64,000 nucleotides of DNA, taken from positions 40,066 to 104,065 of the forward strand of contig NZ_JAHLPN010000011.1 in assembly GCF_018917935.1 (NCBI RefSeq), read 5' to 3'. This stretch comes from Kineothrix sp. MSJ-39. Its GTDB lineage: Bacteria > Bacillota > Clostridia > Lachnospirales > Lachnospiraceae. The position numbers were made by a program, and so were the translations under genes. Below are positions 8,559 to 17,548 of the stretch, piece by piece. The first letter of the stretch is position 1, and every line of letters starts with the position of its first letter. A model generated the notes under the pieces. It saw nothing but the letters and a program-made list of their open reading frames with translations, made no database searches and was not told the DNA's origin.

Positions 8559-11213
8559 ATGAGTAAAGAGTTAGCGAAAACCTATGATCCCCACGGAATG
8601 GAAGACCGAATCTACCAGAAGTGGTTGGATAAAAAATATTTTCATGCGGAGGTAGACCACAGTAAAACACCTTTTACCATCGTCATTCCACCGCCAAATA
8701 TCACAGGACAGCTCCACATGGGACATGCACTCGACAATACCATGCAGGATATTCTGATCCGTTTCAAGAGAATGCAGGGATATAATGCATTATGGCAGCC
8801 CGGTACAGATCATGCCTCCATTGCAACAGAGGTTAAGATCATTGAAAAGCTGAAAGAAGAGGGCATCGATAAAGAAGATCTCGGACGTGAAGGCTTCCTT
8901 GCACGTGCCTGGGACTGGAAGAAGGAATACGGCGGACGTATCATTGAACAGCTGAAGAAAATGGGTTCTTCCTGTGACTGGGACAGAGAAAGATTTACCA
9001 TGGATGAAGGCTGTAATAAAGCAGTTACGGAAGTATTCTGTAAGATGCATGAAAAAGGCTGGATCTACAAGGGTTCCCGTATCGTAAACTGGTGTCCGGT
9101 CTGCAATACTTCTATTTCCGATGCGGAAGTACAGTATGAAGAACAGCAGGGACATTTCTGGCATATCAAATATCCGCTCGTAGATGAGAACGGACAGCCG
9201 AGTAAGACAGAGTTCCTTGAGTTTGCAACGACAAGACCGGAGACAATGCTCGGTGATACAGCAGTTGCTGTCAATCCGGCTGATGAAAGATACACGTATC
9301 TGCATGGCAGACAGGTTTGGCTTCCAATCGTGAACAAGCCGATCCCGGTTGTAGAAGACAGCTATGTTGATATGGAATTCGGAACAGGTGTTGTAAAGAT
9401 CACACCTGCACATGACCCGAACGACTTTGAAGTCGGTAAGCGTCACAACCTGCCTGAGATCAATATCTTAAACGATGATGCCACGATCAACAAAAACGGT
9501 GGTATTTACGAAGGCATGGATCGCTATGAAGCAAGAGAAGCGATCGTAAAAGAACTGGATAAAGAAGGCTTACTTGTCCGCATTGAGGACTACAGCCACA
9601 ATGTTGGTACGCATGACCGTTGTAAGACAACGGTAGAGCCAATGATCAAAAAGCAGTGGTTCGTTAAGATGGACGAGCTGATCAAACCGGCAGTGAAAGC
9701 TGTCAAAGAGGGCGAGATCAAGCTGGTTCCGGAACGTATGGAAAAGACATACTTTAACTGGACAGACAATATCAGAGACTGGTGTATTTCCAGACAGCTC
9801 TGGTGGGGACACAGAATCCCGGCTTATTATTGTGATGACTGCGGTGAAACAGTTGTTGCCAAAGAAATGCCGAAGATCTGCCCGAAATGCGGTGGCAGCC
9901 ATTTCACACAGGATCCGGATACACTCGATACCTGGTTCTCATCCGCGCTTTGGCCGTTCTCTACACTGGGCTGGCCGGAGCAGACAGAGGATCTGAAATA
10001 CTTCTATCCGACTGACGTGCTTGTAACCGGATATGATATCATCTTCTTCTGGGTTATCCGTATGATCTTCTCCGGTTATGAGCAGATGGGTGAAAAGCCG
10101 TTCAAGACAGTATTGTTCCATGGTCTGGTACGTGATTCACAGGGTAGAAAGATGAGTAAATCTCTGGGTAATGGTATCGATCCGCTGGAGATCATCGATA
10201 AATACGGTGCAGATGCACTTCGTCTGACACTCATCACCGGTAATGCACCGGGTAACGATATGCGTTTCTACATTGAGCGTGTAGAAGCAAGCAGAAATTT
10301 TGCCAATAAGGTATGGAATGCTTCCCGTTTCATTATGATGAATATGGAAGGCAAGGAGATTACAGAGCAGCCTGCCCTTGAGCCGGTTGATAAGTGGATC
10401 TTATCCAAGCTCAACAGTCTGATCAAAGAAGTGACAGACAATATGGAAAACTTCGAGCTTGGTATTGCCGTTCAGAAGGTATATGACTTCATCTGGGATG
10501 AATTCTGTGACTGGTATATCGAAATGGTAAAACCGCGTCTGTACAATTCAGACAATGCGGACAGCCAGAATGCAGCACTCTGGACACTCAAGCATGTTCT
10601 GATCGACGCACTGAAGCTGTTGCATCCATACATGCCGTTTATCACAGAAGAGATCTTCTGTACACTGCAGAGCGAAGAGGAATCCATCATGATCTCTGCA
10701 TGGCCTGTATATAAAGAAGAATATGCATTTGCAAAGGAAGAAAAAGAGATCGAGACAATGAAGGAAGCTGTCCGTGGCATCCGTAATGTCAGAACATCCA
10801 TGAATGTAGCACCTTCCCGCAAGGCATCCGTATATGTTGTTTCAGAAAATGCAGATATCAGAGCGATTTTCGAGAATGGTAAGCTGTTCTTTGCACCGCT
10901 TGCTTATGCATCAGAAGTTCTGATTCAGGCAGACAAGACAGGCATCGCTGATGATGCGGTCAGCGTTGTGATCGACGGTGCAACACTGTACATTCCGTTT
11001 GCAGAGCTTGTTGATATCAAGCAGGAGATCGAACGACTGGAAAAAGAAGAAAAGAGACTTGGCGGCGAGATCGCCAGAGCAAACGGTATGCTGAACAACG
11101 AGAAGTTCACGAGTAAAGCACCTGCACAGAAGGTAGAAGAAGAACGTGAAAAACTGACGAAGTATACACAGATGCTGGAAAAAGTACAGGAGCGTCTGGC
11201 ACAGTTAAAATAA
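8559..11213 (+). CDS. valS: Valyl-tRNA synthetase
   Basis: Class I aminoacyl-tRNA synthetase charging tRNA-Val; 884 residues, normal for bacterial ValRS. Visible in order: HIGH-type motif [13 protein letters not shown] near residue 45, the CP1 editing domain ([16 protein letters not shown], then [16 protein letters not shown]), a zinc-ribbon-like CDDCGE/CPKCG insert near residue 430, the KMSKS motif ([11 protein letters not shown]) near residue 532, and a C-terminal coiled coil. ATG 8559 has AAAGGAG upstream; an in-frame ATG at 8523 lies too close to the leader terminator. folC follows after ~80 bp, as in many Firmicutes (valS-folC). Confidence 0.97.
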   Translation: MSKELAKTYDPHGMEDRIYQKWLDKKYFHAEVDHSKTPFTIVIPPPNITGQLHMGHALDNTMQDILIRFKRMQGYNALWQPGTDHASIATEVKIIEKLKEEGIDKEDLGREGFLARAWDWKKEYGGRIIEQLKKMGSSCDWDRERFTMDEGCNKAVTEVFCKMHEKGWIYKGSRIVNWCPVCNTSISDAEVQYEEQQGHFWHIKYPLVDENGQPSKTEFLEFATTRPETMLGDTAVAVNPADERYTYLHGRQVWLPIVNKPIPVVEDSYVDMEFGTGVVKITPAHDPNDFEVGKRHNLPEINILNDDATINKNGGIYEGMDRYEAREAIVKELDKEGLLVRIEDYSHNVGTHDRCKTTVEPMIKKQWFVKMDELIKPAVKAVKEGEIKLVPERMEKTYFNWTDNIRDWCISRQLWWGHRIPAYYCDDCGETVVAKEMPKICPKCGGSHFTQDPDTLDTWFSSALWPFSTLGWPEQTEDLKYFYPTDVLVTGYDIIFFWVIRMIFSGYEQMGEKPFKTVLFHGLVRDSQGRKMSKSLGNGIDPLEIIDKYGADALRLTLITGNAPGNDMRFYIERVEASRNFANKVWNASRFIMMNMEGKEITEQPALEPVDKWILSKLNSLIKEVTDNMENFELGIAVQKVYDFIWDEFCDWYIEMVKPRLYNSDNADSQNAALWTLKHVLIDALKLLHPYMPFITEEIFCTLQSEEESIMISAWPVYKEEYAFAKEEKEIETMKEAVRGIRNVRTSMNVAPSRKASVYVVSENADIRAIFENGKLFFAPLAYASEVLIQADKTGIADDAVSVVIDGATLYIPFAELVDIKQEIERLEKEEKRLGGEIARANGMLNNEKFTSKAPAQKVEEEREKLTKYTQMLEKVQERLAQLK

Positions 11214-11236
11214 AAGAACACAGCAATAAATCACAC

Positions 11237-11275
11237 AGCCATCAGTTGTACAAAAGTATGACTGATGGCTCTTGT
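11237..11275 (+). terminator. Hairpin between valS and folC
   Basis: Perfect 10-bp stem AGCCATCAGT / ACTGATGGCT, 14-nt loop, but only CTTGT after it, so termination may be weak and allow folC read-through. Confidence 0.5.
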
Positions 11276-11296
11276 CGTGCATCGAAGGAAATTCAA

Positions 11297-12628
11297 ATGA
11301 ATCAACCATACACCGAAGCAGAACAATATATCAATGAGATCCAGAAATTTGCAAAAAAGAATACTTTATCCCACACCCGTATGTATCTGCAGGCACTGGG
11401 CATAGACGAAGAAACCTTTGCCGGACGCATCGTCCATGTGGCGGGGACAAACGGAAAAGGCTCTGTCTGTAATTATCTGACGAACCTTCTTCTGGCGGAA
11501 GGGTTTCATGTGGGTACCTTTATCTCACCACATCTTGTCCATATGCGGGAGCGGATCCGCCTGGACAACCGGATGATCTCAGAGGCAGAGTTTGTCACGG
11601 CTTACGAAGCCGTCAGACAGGTGATCGATGCACATACCGGACAGGAAGCCTGGTATCATCCGACTTTCTTTGAATTCCTGTTTCTAATGGCGATGTATGT
11701 TTATAAAGAAAAAATGCCGGATTATCTGGTGCTGGAAACAGGGCTTGGCGGCAGACTGGATGCAACGAATGTTTTTAGTAAGCCTGCGCTAACTATAATT
11801 ACAGAGATCGGTCTGGATCACTGTCAGTATCTGGGTGATACCAAAGAAAAGATCGCGGCGGAAAAGGCAGGCATTATACAAGAAGACGTTCCTCTGGTCT
11901 ATGTCAGACGGGATCCGGAGACTGAAAAGGTACTGCTGGATACGGCAAAAGAGAAGAAAGCAGAGGCATTTGCGGTCGATAAAAGTCTTTTTATGGAAAC
12001 AAATATAACCGATAAAGGCATTGATTTTTCCTATAAATCTAGGTATTATAATACTATTAGTTTCCATTTATCCACACATGCCATCTATCAGATGGAAAAT
12101 GCATCAGCTTCGCTTCTGGCACTGGAGCATTTATTACCAAAAGAAAAGGTGCAGCCTTCTGTCATGCAGCAGGCGGTCGCAGAGAGCATCTGGGAAGGAC
12201 GAATGGAAGAGATCGCTGACCGGGTGTATTTGGACGGTGCACACAATGCGGACGGCATAGAAGCGTTCCTTGACAGTGTGCGTCATCTGCCGGTAAAGGG
12301 AGAACGGATCCTTGTTTTTTCCGTTGTCAACGATAAGGCTTATACAGAGATGATCCATGAGCTGGTCAGTGCAAGATTATTTACGACATATATGATCGCC
12401 GGTATCCACGATAAAAGAGGTGTGGACGATCGGCAGCTTCGAGATATATTTACAAAGTACAGCGCAGAGCAGGTATATGACTTTGCGGATGCATCAGCGG
12501 CTTTTTCAGCAGCGCTTTTACGAAAAAGGCCGGAGGATGCGGTGTTTATTGTAGGCTCCTTGTATCTGGCAGGGGAGATCAAAGCCTGTCTGGAGGAAGC
12601 CGAAGGAGGAAAAAATGATCAACTTTGA
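11297..12628 (+). CDS. folC: Folylpolyglutamate synthase / dihydrofolate synthase
   Basis: Mur-ligase-family enzyme adding glutamate to folates, ATP-dependent, cytosolic; 443 residues. The P-loop VAGTNGKGSVCNYL is near residue 55, followed by TFISPHLVHMRERI, and the central HCQYLGDTKEKIAAEKAGI and DGAHNADG motifs are present. The ATG at 11297 follows GAAGGAAATT; the upstream in-frame ATG at 11246 falls in the hairpin after valS and encodes a non-homologous lead. The 3-prime end overlaps a small gene by 14 bp. Confidence 0.95.
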   Translation: MNQPYTEAEQYINEIQKFAKKNTLSHTRMYLQALGIDEETFAGRIVHVAGTNGKGSVCNYLTNLLLAEGFHVGTFISPHLVHMRERIRLDNRMISEAEFVTAYEAVRQVIDAHTGQEAWYHPTFFEFLFLMAMYVYKEKMPDYLVLETGLGGRLDATNVFSKPALTIITEIGLDHCQYLGDTKEKIAAEKAGIIQEDVPLVYVRRDPETEKVLLDTAKEKKAEAFAVDKSLFMETNITDKGIDFSYKSRYYNTISFHLSTHAIYQMENASASLLALEHLLPKEKVQPSVMQQAVAESIWEGRMEEIADRVYLDGAHNADGIEAFLDSVRHLPVKGERILVFSVVNDKAYTEMIHELVSARLFTTYMIAGIHDKRGVDDRQLRDIFTKYSAEQVYDFADASAAFSAALLRKRPEDAVFIVGSLYLAGEIKACLEEAEGGKNDQL

Positions 12629-12758
12629 AGAAGAATTAAAGAAGTTTCATCCGAGTCTGGAGATCGAGGATGCAGCAGATGCGATATATAACCAGGATCT
12701 GACGGACATGGCAGATGTTCTCGTAGGTATGCTGAAGGAAGCAAAGGAAGAAGAATAG
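12615..12758 (+). CDS. Small acidic protein of unknown function, 47 aa
   Basis: An ATG with a very good ribosome site (AAGGAGG, 5-6 bp spacing) inside the end of folC opens a 47-codon frame: MINFEEELKKFHPSLEIEDA at the start, then DLTDMADVLVGMLKEAKEEE. It is acidic, helical, with no membrane segment, and stops 15 bp before the next gene. The start and ribosome site argue for a genuine gene; I do not know its function. Overlap with folC implies translational coupling. Confidence 0.72.
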   Translation: MINFEEELKKFHPSLEIEDAADAIYNQDLTDMADVLVGMLKEAKEEE

Positions 12759-12773
12759 GATAAGGGTGAAACC

Positions 12774-14381
12774 ATGAAATGTTTTAATTGTGGCTGTGAA
12801 TTGTCTGAGAAAGACTTTTGTACGGGCTGTGGTGCTGATGTCGGACTGTATAAAAAAATCATGCATATTTCCAACCGGTATTATAATGACGGACTGGAAA
12901 AGGCAAATGTCAGAGATCTTTCCGGTGCGATCGTCAGCCTGAGACAGAGTTTAAAATTTAACAAAAATAATATAGAAGCCAGAAATCTGTTAGGACTTGT
13001 TTATTTTGAGATGGGTGAAGTAGTTGCTGCGCTCAGTGAATGGGTCATCAGCAAAAATCTGCGTGCCAAGAAAAATCTGGCAGATGATTATATCGATGCG
13101 ATCCAGAGCAATCCGACGCGTCTTGATACGATCAACCAGACCGTCAAGAAATACAATCTGGCACTGCGCTACTGTCAGCAGGACAGCAAAGATCTGGCGA
13201 TCATCCAGTTGAAAAAGGTTCTTTCTTTAAATCCGCGCCTGGTGCAGGGACACCAGCTTCTGGCACTTCTTTATATGGATGCGGAGGAATGGGAAAAGGC
13301 AAGAAAAGAGCTTGTAAAGTGCAGTAAGATCGATGCAAATAACACGACAACGCTGACCTACTTAAAAGAAGTCAACAGAATGCTTGGTATCGGGGAAGAA
13401 GCTGCAGGAAGCTCTGCGAAAAAGAAAAAAGCGGTAGCGGAAGAGGCAATTACCTACCAGAGCGGCAATGAGACGATCATTCAGCCGTTAAATGTCAAAG
13501 AACCGAGAGGAACTGCCTCTATTTTGAATATTGTGATCGGTGTACTGATCGGTATTGCAGCATCGTATTTCCTGATTTTGCCTGCGCGTGTGCAGGTTGT
13601 GCGCAACCAGATGAAAGATGAGCTGAAGGTAGTCAGTGAGAATGCAGATGTCAAATCCGCACGGATCTCAGAGCTGGAGCAGACAGTATCTGATCTGCAG
13701 CAGGAAAAAAAGGATCTGCAGGATGCAGTGGATGGGTATACCGGTGTCAACGGAGAAAGCCACAAGGTAGAAAGCCTGTTGCAGACTGCGACCGATTATC
13801 TGAATAATCCGCAGGATTATGAGGCGATAGCAGATACCCTTTATAATGTAGATACCGATTATGTGCAGAATTCTGCGACAGATGCTTATAAGCAGCTCTA
13901 TAACAAATTGATGGAGCTTGTAGGCAGTCAGGTGGCGGATCAGATGTACAAGGATGGCAGTGCGGCGATCAACCAGAGTGATTATACGACAGCAATTTCC
14001 ACGCTGCAGAAGGCATGGTACTTTACCCAGAATATGGAAACGCCGGATCCGGAAGTATTATATGAGCTGGCGCAGGCATATCAGATGGCGGGTGAGACCG
14101 ATAAGGCGAAGGAAGCCTATAATCAGATCCTGCAGGAGTATGCAGAGTCGCAGACGGCGGGTAAGGCGTCAGAGCGTCTGACAGAGCTTGGAGATGGCAG
14201 CGATAATCAGAATGTGGCAGATACAAATACAACAACTGATCAGCAGGCGGATCAGCAGGCAGCGGATACACAGACCGCGGACCAGCAGCCGGTTGATGGA
14301 CAGGCAGATCAGCAGGCAGCGGATACACAGACCGCGGACCAGCAGCCGGTTGATGGACAGGCAGATCAGCAGACACAGTAG
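12774..14381 (+). CDS. Zinc-ribbon, TPR and membrane-anchored repeat protein
   Basis: 535 residues. An N-terminal zinc ribbon (MKCFNCGCELSEKDFCTGCG, two CxxC pairs) is followed by tetratricopeptide repeats (about 35-205), one membrane span near residues 245-265 (IVIGVLIGIAASYFLI), a coiled coil (275-325), further TPR-like repeats (about 345-475) and a Gln/Asp/Ala-rich tail. The tail is built by two exact 19-residue repeats from a 57-bp DNA duplication. Topology suggests a cytosolic zinc-ribbon/TPR half and an external TPR half. Probably a scaffold; substrate unknown. It may be co-transcribed with folC and the small gene. Confidence 0.85.
   Translation: MKCFNCGCELSEKDFCTGCGADVGLYKKIMHISNRYYNDGLEKANVRDLSGAIVSLRQSLKFNKNNIEARNLLGLVYFEMGEVVAALSEWVISKNLRAKKNLADDYIDAIQSNPTRLDTINQTVKKYNLALRYCQQDSKDLAIIQLKKVLSLNPRLVQGHQLLALLYMDAEEWEKARKELVKCSKIDANNTTTLTYLKEVNRMLGIGEEAAGSSAKKKKAVAEEAITYQSGNETIIQPLNVKEPRGTASILNIVIGVLIGIAASYFLILPARVQVVRNQMKDELKVVSENADVKSARISELEQTVSDLQQEKKDLQDAVDGYTGVNGESHKVESLLQTATDYLNNPQDYEAIADTLYNVDTDYVQNSATDAYKQLYNKLMELVGSQVADQMYKDGSAAINQSDYTTAISTLQKAWYFTQNMETPDPEVLYELAQAYQMAGETDKAKEAYNQILQEYAESQTAGKASERLTELGDGSDNQNVADTNTTTDQQADQQAADTQTADQQPVDGQADQQAADTQTADQQPVDGQADQQTQ
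14247..14360 (+). repeat. Two 57-bp tandem repeats inside the TPR protein gene
   Basis: Units at 14247-14303 and 14304-14360 are identical except for one base (GCG versus GCA at the first codon) and encode ADQQAADTQTADQQPVDGQ twice. A third partial unit follows to the stop. Near identity implies recent slippage or recombination, so copy number probably varies between strains. Confidence 0.9.
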
Positions 14382-14414
14382 CGGCAGCGAAAACTGAATC
14401 AGATATTTTACGAA

Positions 14415-14446
14415 AGAGAACATGGAAATTCCAGGTTCTCTTTTTT
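14415..14446 (+). terminator. Intrinsic terminator of the folC-TPR unit
   Basis: Stem AGAGAAC/GTTCTCT plus TGG/CCA around AAATT, followed by TTTTTT. The second 90-bp element starts at the next base. Confidence 0.88.
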
Positions 14447-14536
14447 GTTATGGCGACGAGGAAAATGCATGCATTTATGCGGTGCATTTGACGACCGCTA
14501 ATCAGAGCGAAACTCGCGAAGCGTGTTTCGTCTCTG
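14447..14536 (+). repeat. 90-bp structured intergenic element, copy 2
   Basis: Same length and layout as 5018-5107, starting GTTATGG directly behind a terminator T-run. First stem AAATGCA/TGCATTT with inner TGCAT/ATGCG; second stem CGAAAC/GTTTCG, here with an extra inner CGC/GCG stem around GAA. It ends 29 bp before the spoIIAA ATG, so it may lie in the 5-prime untranslated region of the sporulation operon or contain its promoter. Confidence 0.75.
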
Positions 14537-14565
14537 TTGCATAAAAAGTAGAAAGGATGGGAAAA

Positions 14566-14886
14566 ATGGAAGAAACGGGAATTTTTGAGATCAGGGAGAA
14601 TTGTCTTCTGGTGCACATGCCTGAGGAGGTGGATCATCATACGACAAAGTCGATCCGGCGTCTGGCAGATCATTATCTGCTCGATAACAGGGTGCAGCAG
14701 ATCGTATTTGATTTTGCGGACACGATGTTTATGGACAGCTCCGGGATCGGACTGTTATCAGGCAGAAATGCCAAAATAACCTGCTTTGGCGGCAGAACGA
14801 TCGTGATCAATGCTAATACCAGGATCCGGAAATTATTGCAGATCGCCGGTCTGCAGGATCAGGTATGTATCATGGATGAAATATAA
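14566..14886 (+). CDS. spoIIAA: Anti-sigma F factor antagonist SpoIIAA
   Basis: STAS-domain protein that, when dephosphorylated, binds SpoIIAB and frees sigma F in the forespore. 106 residues. The phospho-site motif MDSSGIGLLSGR is present with Ser58/Ser59 at the expected place. ATG 14566 is chosen because AAAGG is well spaced; the ATG at 14557 lies inside that ribosome site. First gene of spoIIAA-spoIIAB-sigF. In Bacillus the operon is sigma-H/Spo0A controlled; I could not identify a convincing sigma-H promoter here. Confidence 0.93.
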   Translation: MEETGIFEIRENCLLVHMPEEVDHHTTKSIRRLADHYLLDNRVQQIVFDFADTMFMDSSGIGLLSGRNAKITCFGGRTIVINANTRIRKLLQIAGLQDQVCIMDEI

Positions 14887-14899
14887 AGGAGTGAAAATG

Positions 14900-15331
14900 A
14901 TGAAAAATGAAATGAAACTGAGTATGGATGCCATATCGGAAAATGAAGCACTCGGCAGGATCTGTATTGCGACGTTCCTGACAAGACTCCATCCGACACT
15001 GGAGGAACTGGAGGATGTAAAAACAGCCGTGTCGGAGGCGATCACCAATGCGATCATACATGGAACGCCTGCGGATGGAAAAGTTTACATAACATGCAGA
15101 TGCGAAAAAGATATTTTTCATGTGGAGATCGAAGATCACGGCGTTGGGATCGCGGATATCCAGAAGGCGATGGAACCTCTGTATACAACAAAGCCGGAGC
15201 AGGAACGATCCGGTATGGGATTTGCCTTTATGGAAGCTTTTATGGATGAACTGAAGGTCTGGTCGCAGCCCGGAAAAGGCACGACGATCATCATGGAAAA
15301 GGCAATAGGTTTTGCCCGGCTGGAGGACTAG
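14900..15331 (+). CDS. spoIIAB: Anti-sigma F factor SpoIIAB (serine kinase)
   Basis: GHKL-fold ATPase that binds sigma F and phosphorylates SpoIIAA; 143 residues. The N-box VSEAITNAIIHG, the G1 box VEIEDHGVGI and the G2 box RSGMGFAFME are visible. The start at 14900 gives MKNEM, matching the Bacillus protein start, and AGGAG lies 8 bp upstream; an adjacent ATG at 14897 is less well spaced. sigF begins 3 bp after the stop. Confidence 0.95.
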   Translation: MKNEMKLSMDAISENEALGRICIATFLTRLHPTLEELEDVKTAVSEAITNAIIHGTPADGKVYITCRCEKDIFHVEIEDHGVGIADIQKAMEPLYTTKPEQERSGMGFAFMEAFMDELKVWSQPGKGTTIIMEKAIGFARLED

Positions 15332-15334
15332 CCT

Positions 15335-16051
15335 ATGGACTGGCTGACGCTCATACAGCAGGCAAGGCAGGGGGACAAACAGAGCAGAGATACGATCATA
15401 GAGGAAAATATGGGGCTTGTGCACCATATTGTAAAGCGTTTTTTAAACAGGGGATATGATGCGGAAGAATTGTTCCAGATCGGCTGTATCGGGCTGATGA
15501 AGGCGGTAGATCATTTTGATACCGGATATGATGTGAAATTTTCAACTTATGCCGTGCCCATGATCATGGGGGAGATCAAGCGTTTTTTGCGGGATAATGG
15601 CATGATCAAGGTTTCCAGAAGCCTGAAGGAAAACGGCTGGCGGATCAGACAGACGAGGTCAATGCTGGAGGCAAAGCTCGGAAGAGAACCGACTGTGGAT
15701 GAGATTGCCAGACAGACAGAATTGTCTGTGGAAGAGATCGTACAGGCAATGGAGGCAGAAATCGAGGTGGAATCGTTGTCGCGGACTGTCTATCAGGGAG
15801 ATGGCAATGAGATATGTCTGTATGAAAAGCTGGCAGATGAAAGGGATGATATGCAGCAGCTCGTCAATCATGTGTTTTTGCAGGATTTGTTGCAAAAACT
15901 GTCTGAGGAGGAGCAGGATCTGATCCGGTACCGTTATTATGATAATCTGACGCAGGTAGAAACAGCAAAAAGAATGGGGATCAGTCAGGTACAGGTAAGC
16001 AGGATGGAGAAGAAAACACTGGGCAGGCTCCGGAGCAGGGCAAGCCTGTAA
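15335..16051 (+). CDS. sigF: RNA polymerase sigma-F factor
   Basis: Forespore-specific sigma factor, 238 residues (Bacillus about 255). Region 2 (NMGLVHHIVKRF, YDAEELFQIGCIGLMKAV, KFSTYAVPMIMGEIKRFLRD), region 3 (LGREPTVDEIARQTELSVEE) and region 4 (LTQVETAKRMGISQVQVSRM) are all recognisable. GGAGG lies 9 bp before the ATG inside the end of spoIIAB. Activity is expected to be held by SpoIIAB until asymmetric septation. Confidence 0.96.
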   Translation: MDWLTLIQQARQGDKQSRDTIIEENMGLVHHIVKRFLNRGYDAEELFQIGCIGLMKAVDHFDTGYDVKFSTYAVPMIMGEIKRFLRDNGMIKVSRSLKENGWRIRQTRSMLEAKLGREPTVDEIARQTELSVEEIVQAMEAEIEVESLSRTVYQGDGNEICLYEKLADERDDMQQLVNHVFLQDLLQKLSEEEQDLIRYRYYDNLTQVETAKRMGISQVQVSRMEKKTLGRLRSRASL

Positions 16052-16154
16052 AAGCGGAGAATAAGACGGAAAGTTATAGAAATTATCCGAAAAATAGCTT
16101 ACACTAGAAAGTACCAATGTGTCTGAAGAAAAAATACGGAAACGGGGGAAACTT

Positions 16155-17516
16155 ATGAAGAAGAGAAAGAAGCAAAACGGCAGGTTACTGGCACCGATCC
16201 TGGCACTGATCATATTGCTGGCAGCATGCAGCTCGCAGGGCAGCGATACAAAACAGGCAGATACGTCACAGCCGGCTGCGCAGACAGAACAGGCGGCTGT
16301 GACAGAACAGTCACAATCCAGTGCACAGGATGGACAGCTTGCAGGAGATGCACTTATGCAGCCTTCCGGGGATGCAGAAGAAGAAAAAACAGATGCAGCC
16401 GATCAGGGGCAGGAGCCTCTGGAGGTGCACTACATAGACGTCGGACAGGGAAATGCGATTCTGCTCAAGAGCGGCAGACATGCCATGCTTGTTGATGCGG
16501 GCAACAGTAATCAGGGTACGAAGGTACAGCTTTATCTGACAAAACAGGGTGTGGAAAATCTGGATTATCTTGTACTGACGCATCCGGATGCGGATCATAT
16601 CGGCGGTGCACCGGTCATTATCACAAAATATGATATCGGACAGATTTTCCTTTCCAATTATGAGAAGGACAATCAGACAATACAAAAGGTCAATGATGCC
16701 ATGCAGTATAAAAATCTGACAGCAGCGGATTATAAGGTTGGAGATACATTTGCACTTGGAAATGCTTCTTTTACGATCCTTGGACCTGTAAAAGAATATG
16801 CGGATTCCAATAATGCATCCGTTGCACTTATGGTACAAAACGGAAATAACAGATTTTTATTTACGGGAGATTGTGAGTCAGAAGCAGAAGCGGATATGGT
16901 GGCGTCTCAGGCAGACCTGCAGGCAGACGTCTATCTGGCAGGCCATCATGGTAGTGACACGGCATCATCACAGATACTTATGGATGCAGTCAGCCCGACT
17001 TATGCAGTGATCAGCTGCGGCGAAGGAAACAGCTACGGACATCCGCATGCGGAAGTATTGAACCGGTTCCGCAGCATGGGCATTCAGGTATTCCGGACAG
17101 ACGAGCAGGGATCTGTGGTAGCTAAGAGCGATGGAACCGAGATCACATGGAACTGTGCACCTTCCGAGACATGGCAGGCAGGAGAACGGACTAAAAATGC
17201 GCAGACCGGTGCAGAAGAGGCTGAAATACAGCCAGCAAATGAGACAACCATGCAGGAGACAGATACTGCAGCTGTGCAGGATACGCCTGCAACGCAGCAA
17301 TCAGATGCAGTAACACTTCCAGCACAGGAACAGAAACCGGTTGTGGTAGAAGAAACACCGCAGGCTGGCAATTATATTGGTAACCGCAATAACGGCAAGC
17401 TGCATAAGGCTTCCTGCAGTTATCTGCCGGATCCACAGAATCAGGTTCCGTTCGCAACAAGAGAAGAAGCGGTGGCAGCAGGCTATGATGATCCGTGTAA
17501 GCGTTGTAATCCGTAA
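16155..17516 (+). CDS. ComEC-like metallo-hydrolase lipoprotein with Ada-like zinc tail
   Basis: 453 residues. A lipoprotein signal with lipobox LLAAC (Cys near 27) is followed by a low-complexity Gln/Ala/Asp linker, then a metallo-beta-lactamase fold (HYIDVGQGNAILL, VDAGN, TGDCE, AGHHGSD, SYGHPH) containing the metal motif THPDADHIGG near residue 150. The fold matches the ComEC hydrolase domain, here outside the cell and membrane-tethered. After a second linker the last ~45 residues (GKLHKASCSYLP, CKRC) form an Ada-type zinc site. Likely an external nuclease or phosphodiesterase. ATG 16155 follows GGGGGAAA and gives a proper signal peptide, unlike the ATG at 16119. Confidence 0.88.
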   Translation: MKKRKKQNGRLLAPILALIILLAACSSQGSDTKQADTSQPAAQTEQAAVTEQSQSSAQDGQLAGDALMQPSGDAEEEKTDAADQGQEPLEVHYIDVGQGNAILLKSGRHAMLVDAGNSNQGTKVQLYLTKQGVENLDYLVLTHPDADHIGGAPVIITKYDIGQIFLSNYEKDNQTIQKVNDAMQYKNLTAADYKVGDTFALGNASFTILGPVKEYADSNNASVALMVQNGNNRFLFTGDCESEAEADMVASQADLQADVYLAGHHGSDTASSQILMDAVSPTYAVISCGEGNSYGHPHAEVLNRFRSMGIQVFRTDEQGSVVAKSDGTEITWNCAPSETWQAGERTKNAQTGAEEAEIQPANETTMQETDTAAVQDTPATQQSDAVTLPAQEQKPVVVEETPQAGNYIGNRNNGKLHKASCSYLPDPQNQVPFATREEAVAAGYDDPCKRCNP

Positions 17517-17548
17517 GCATATGGTACGGAAGAAAAGAGGAATATACG

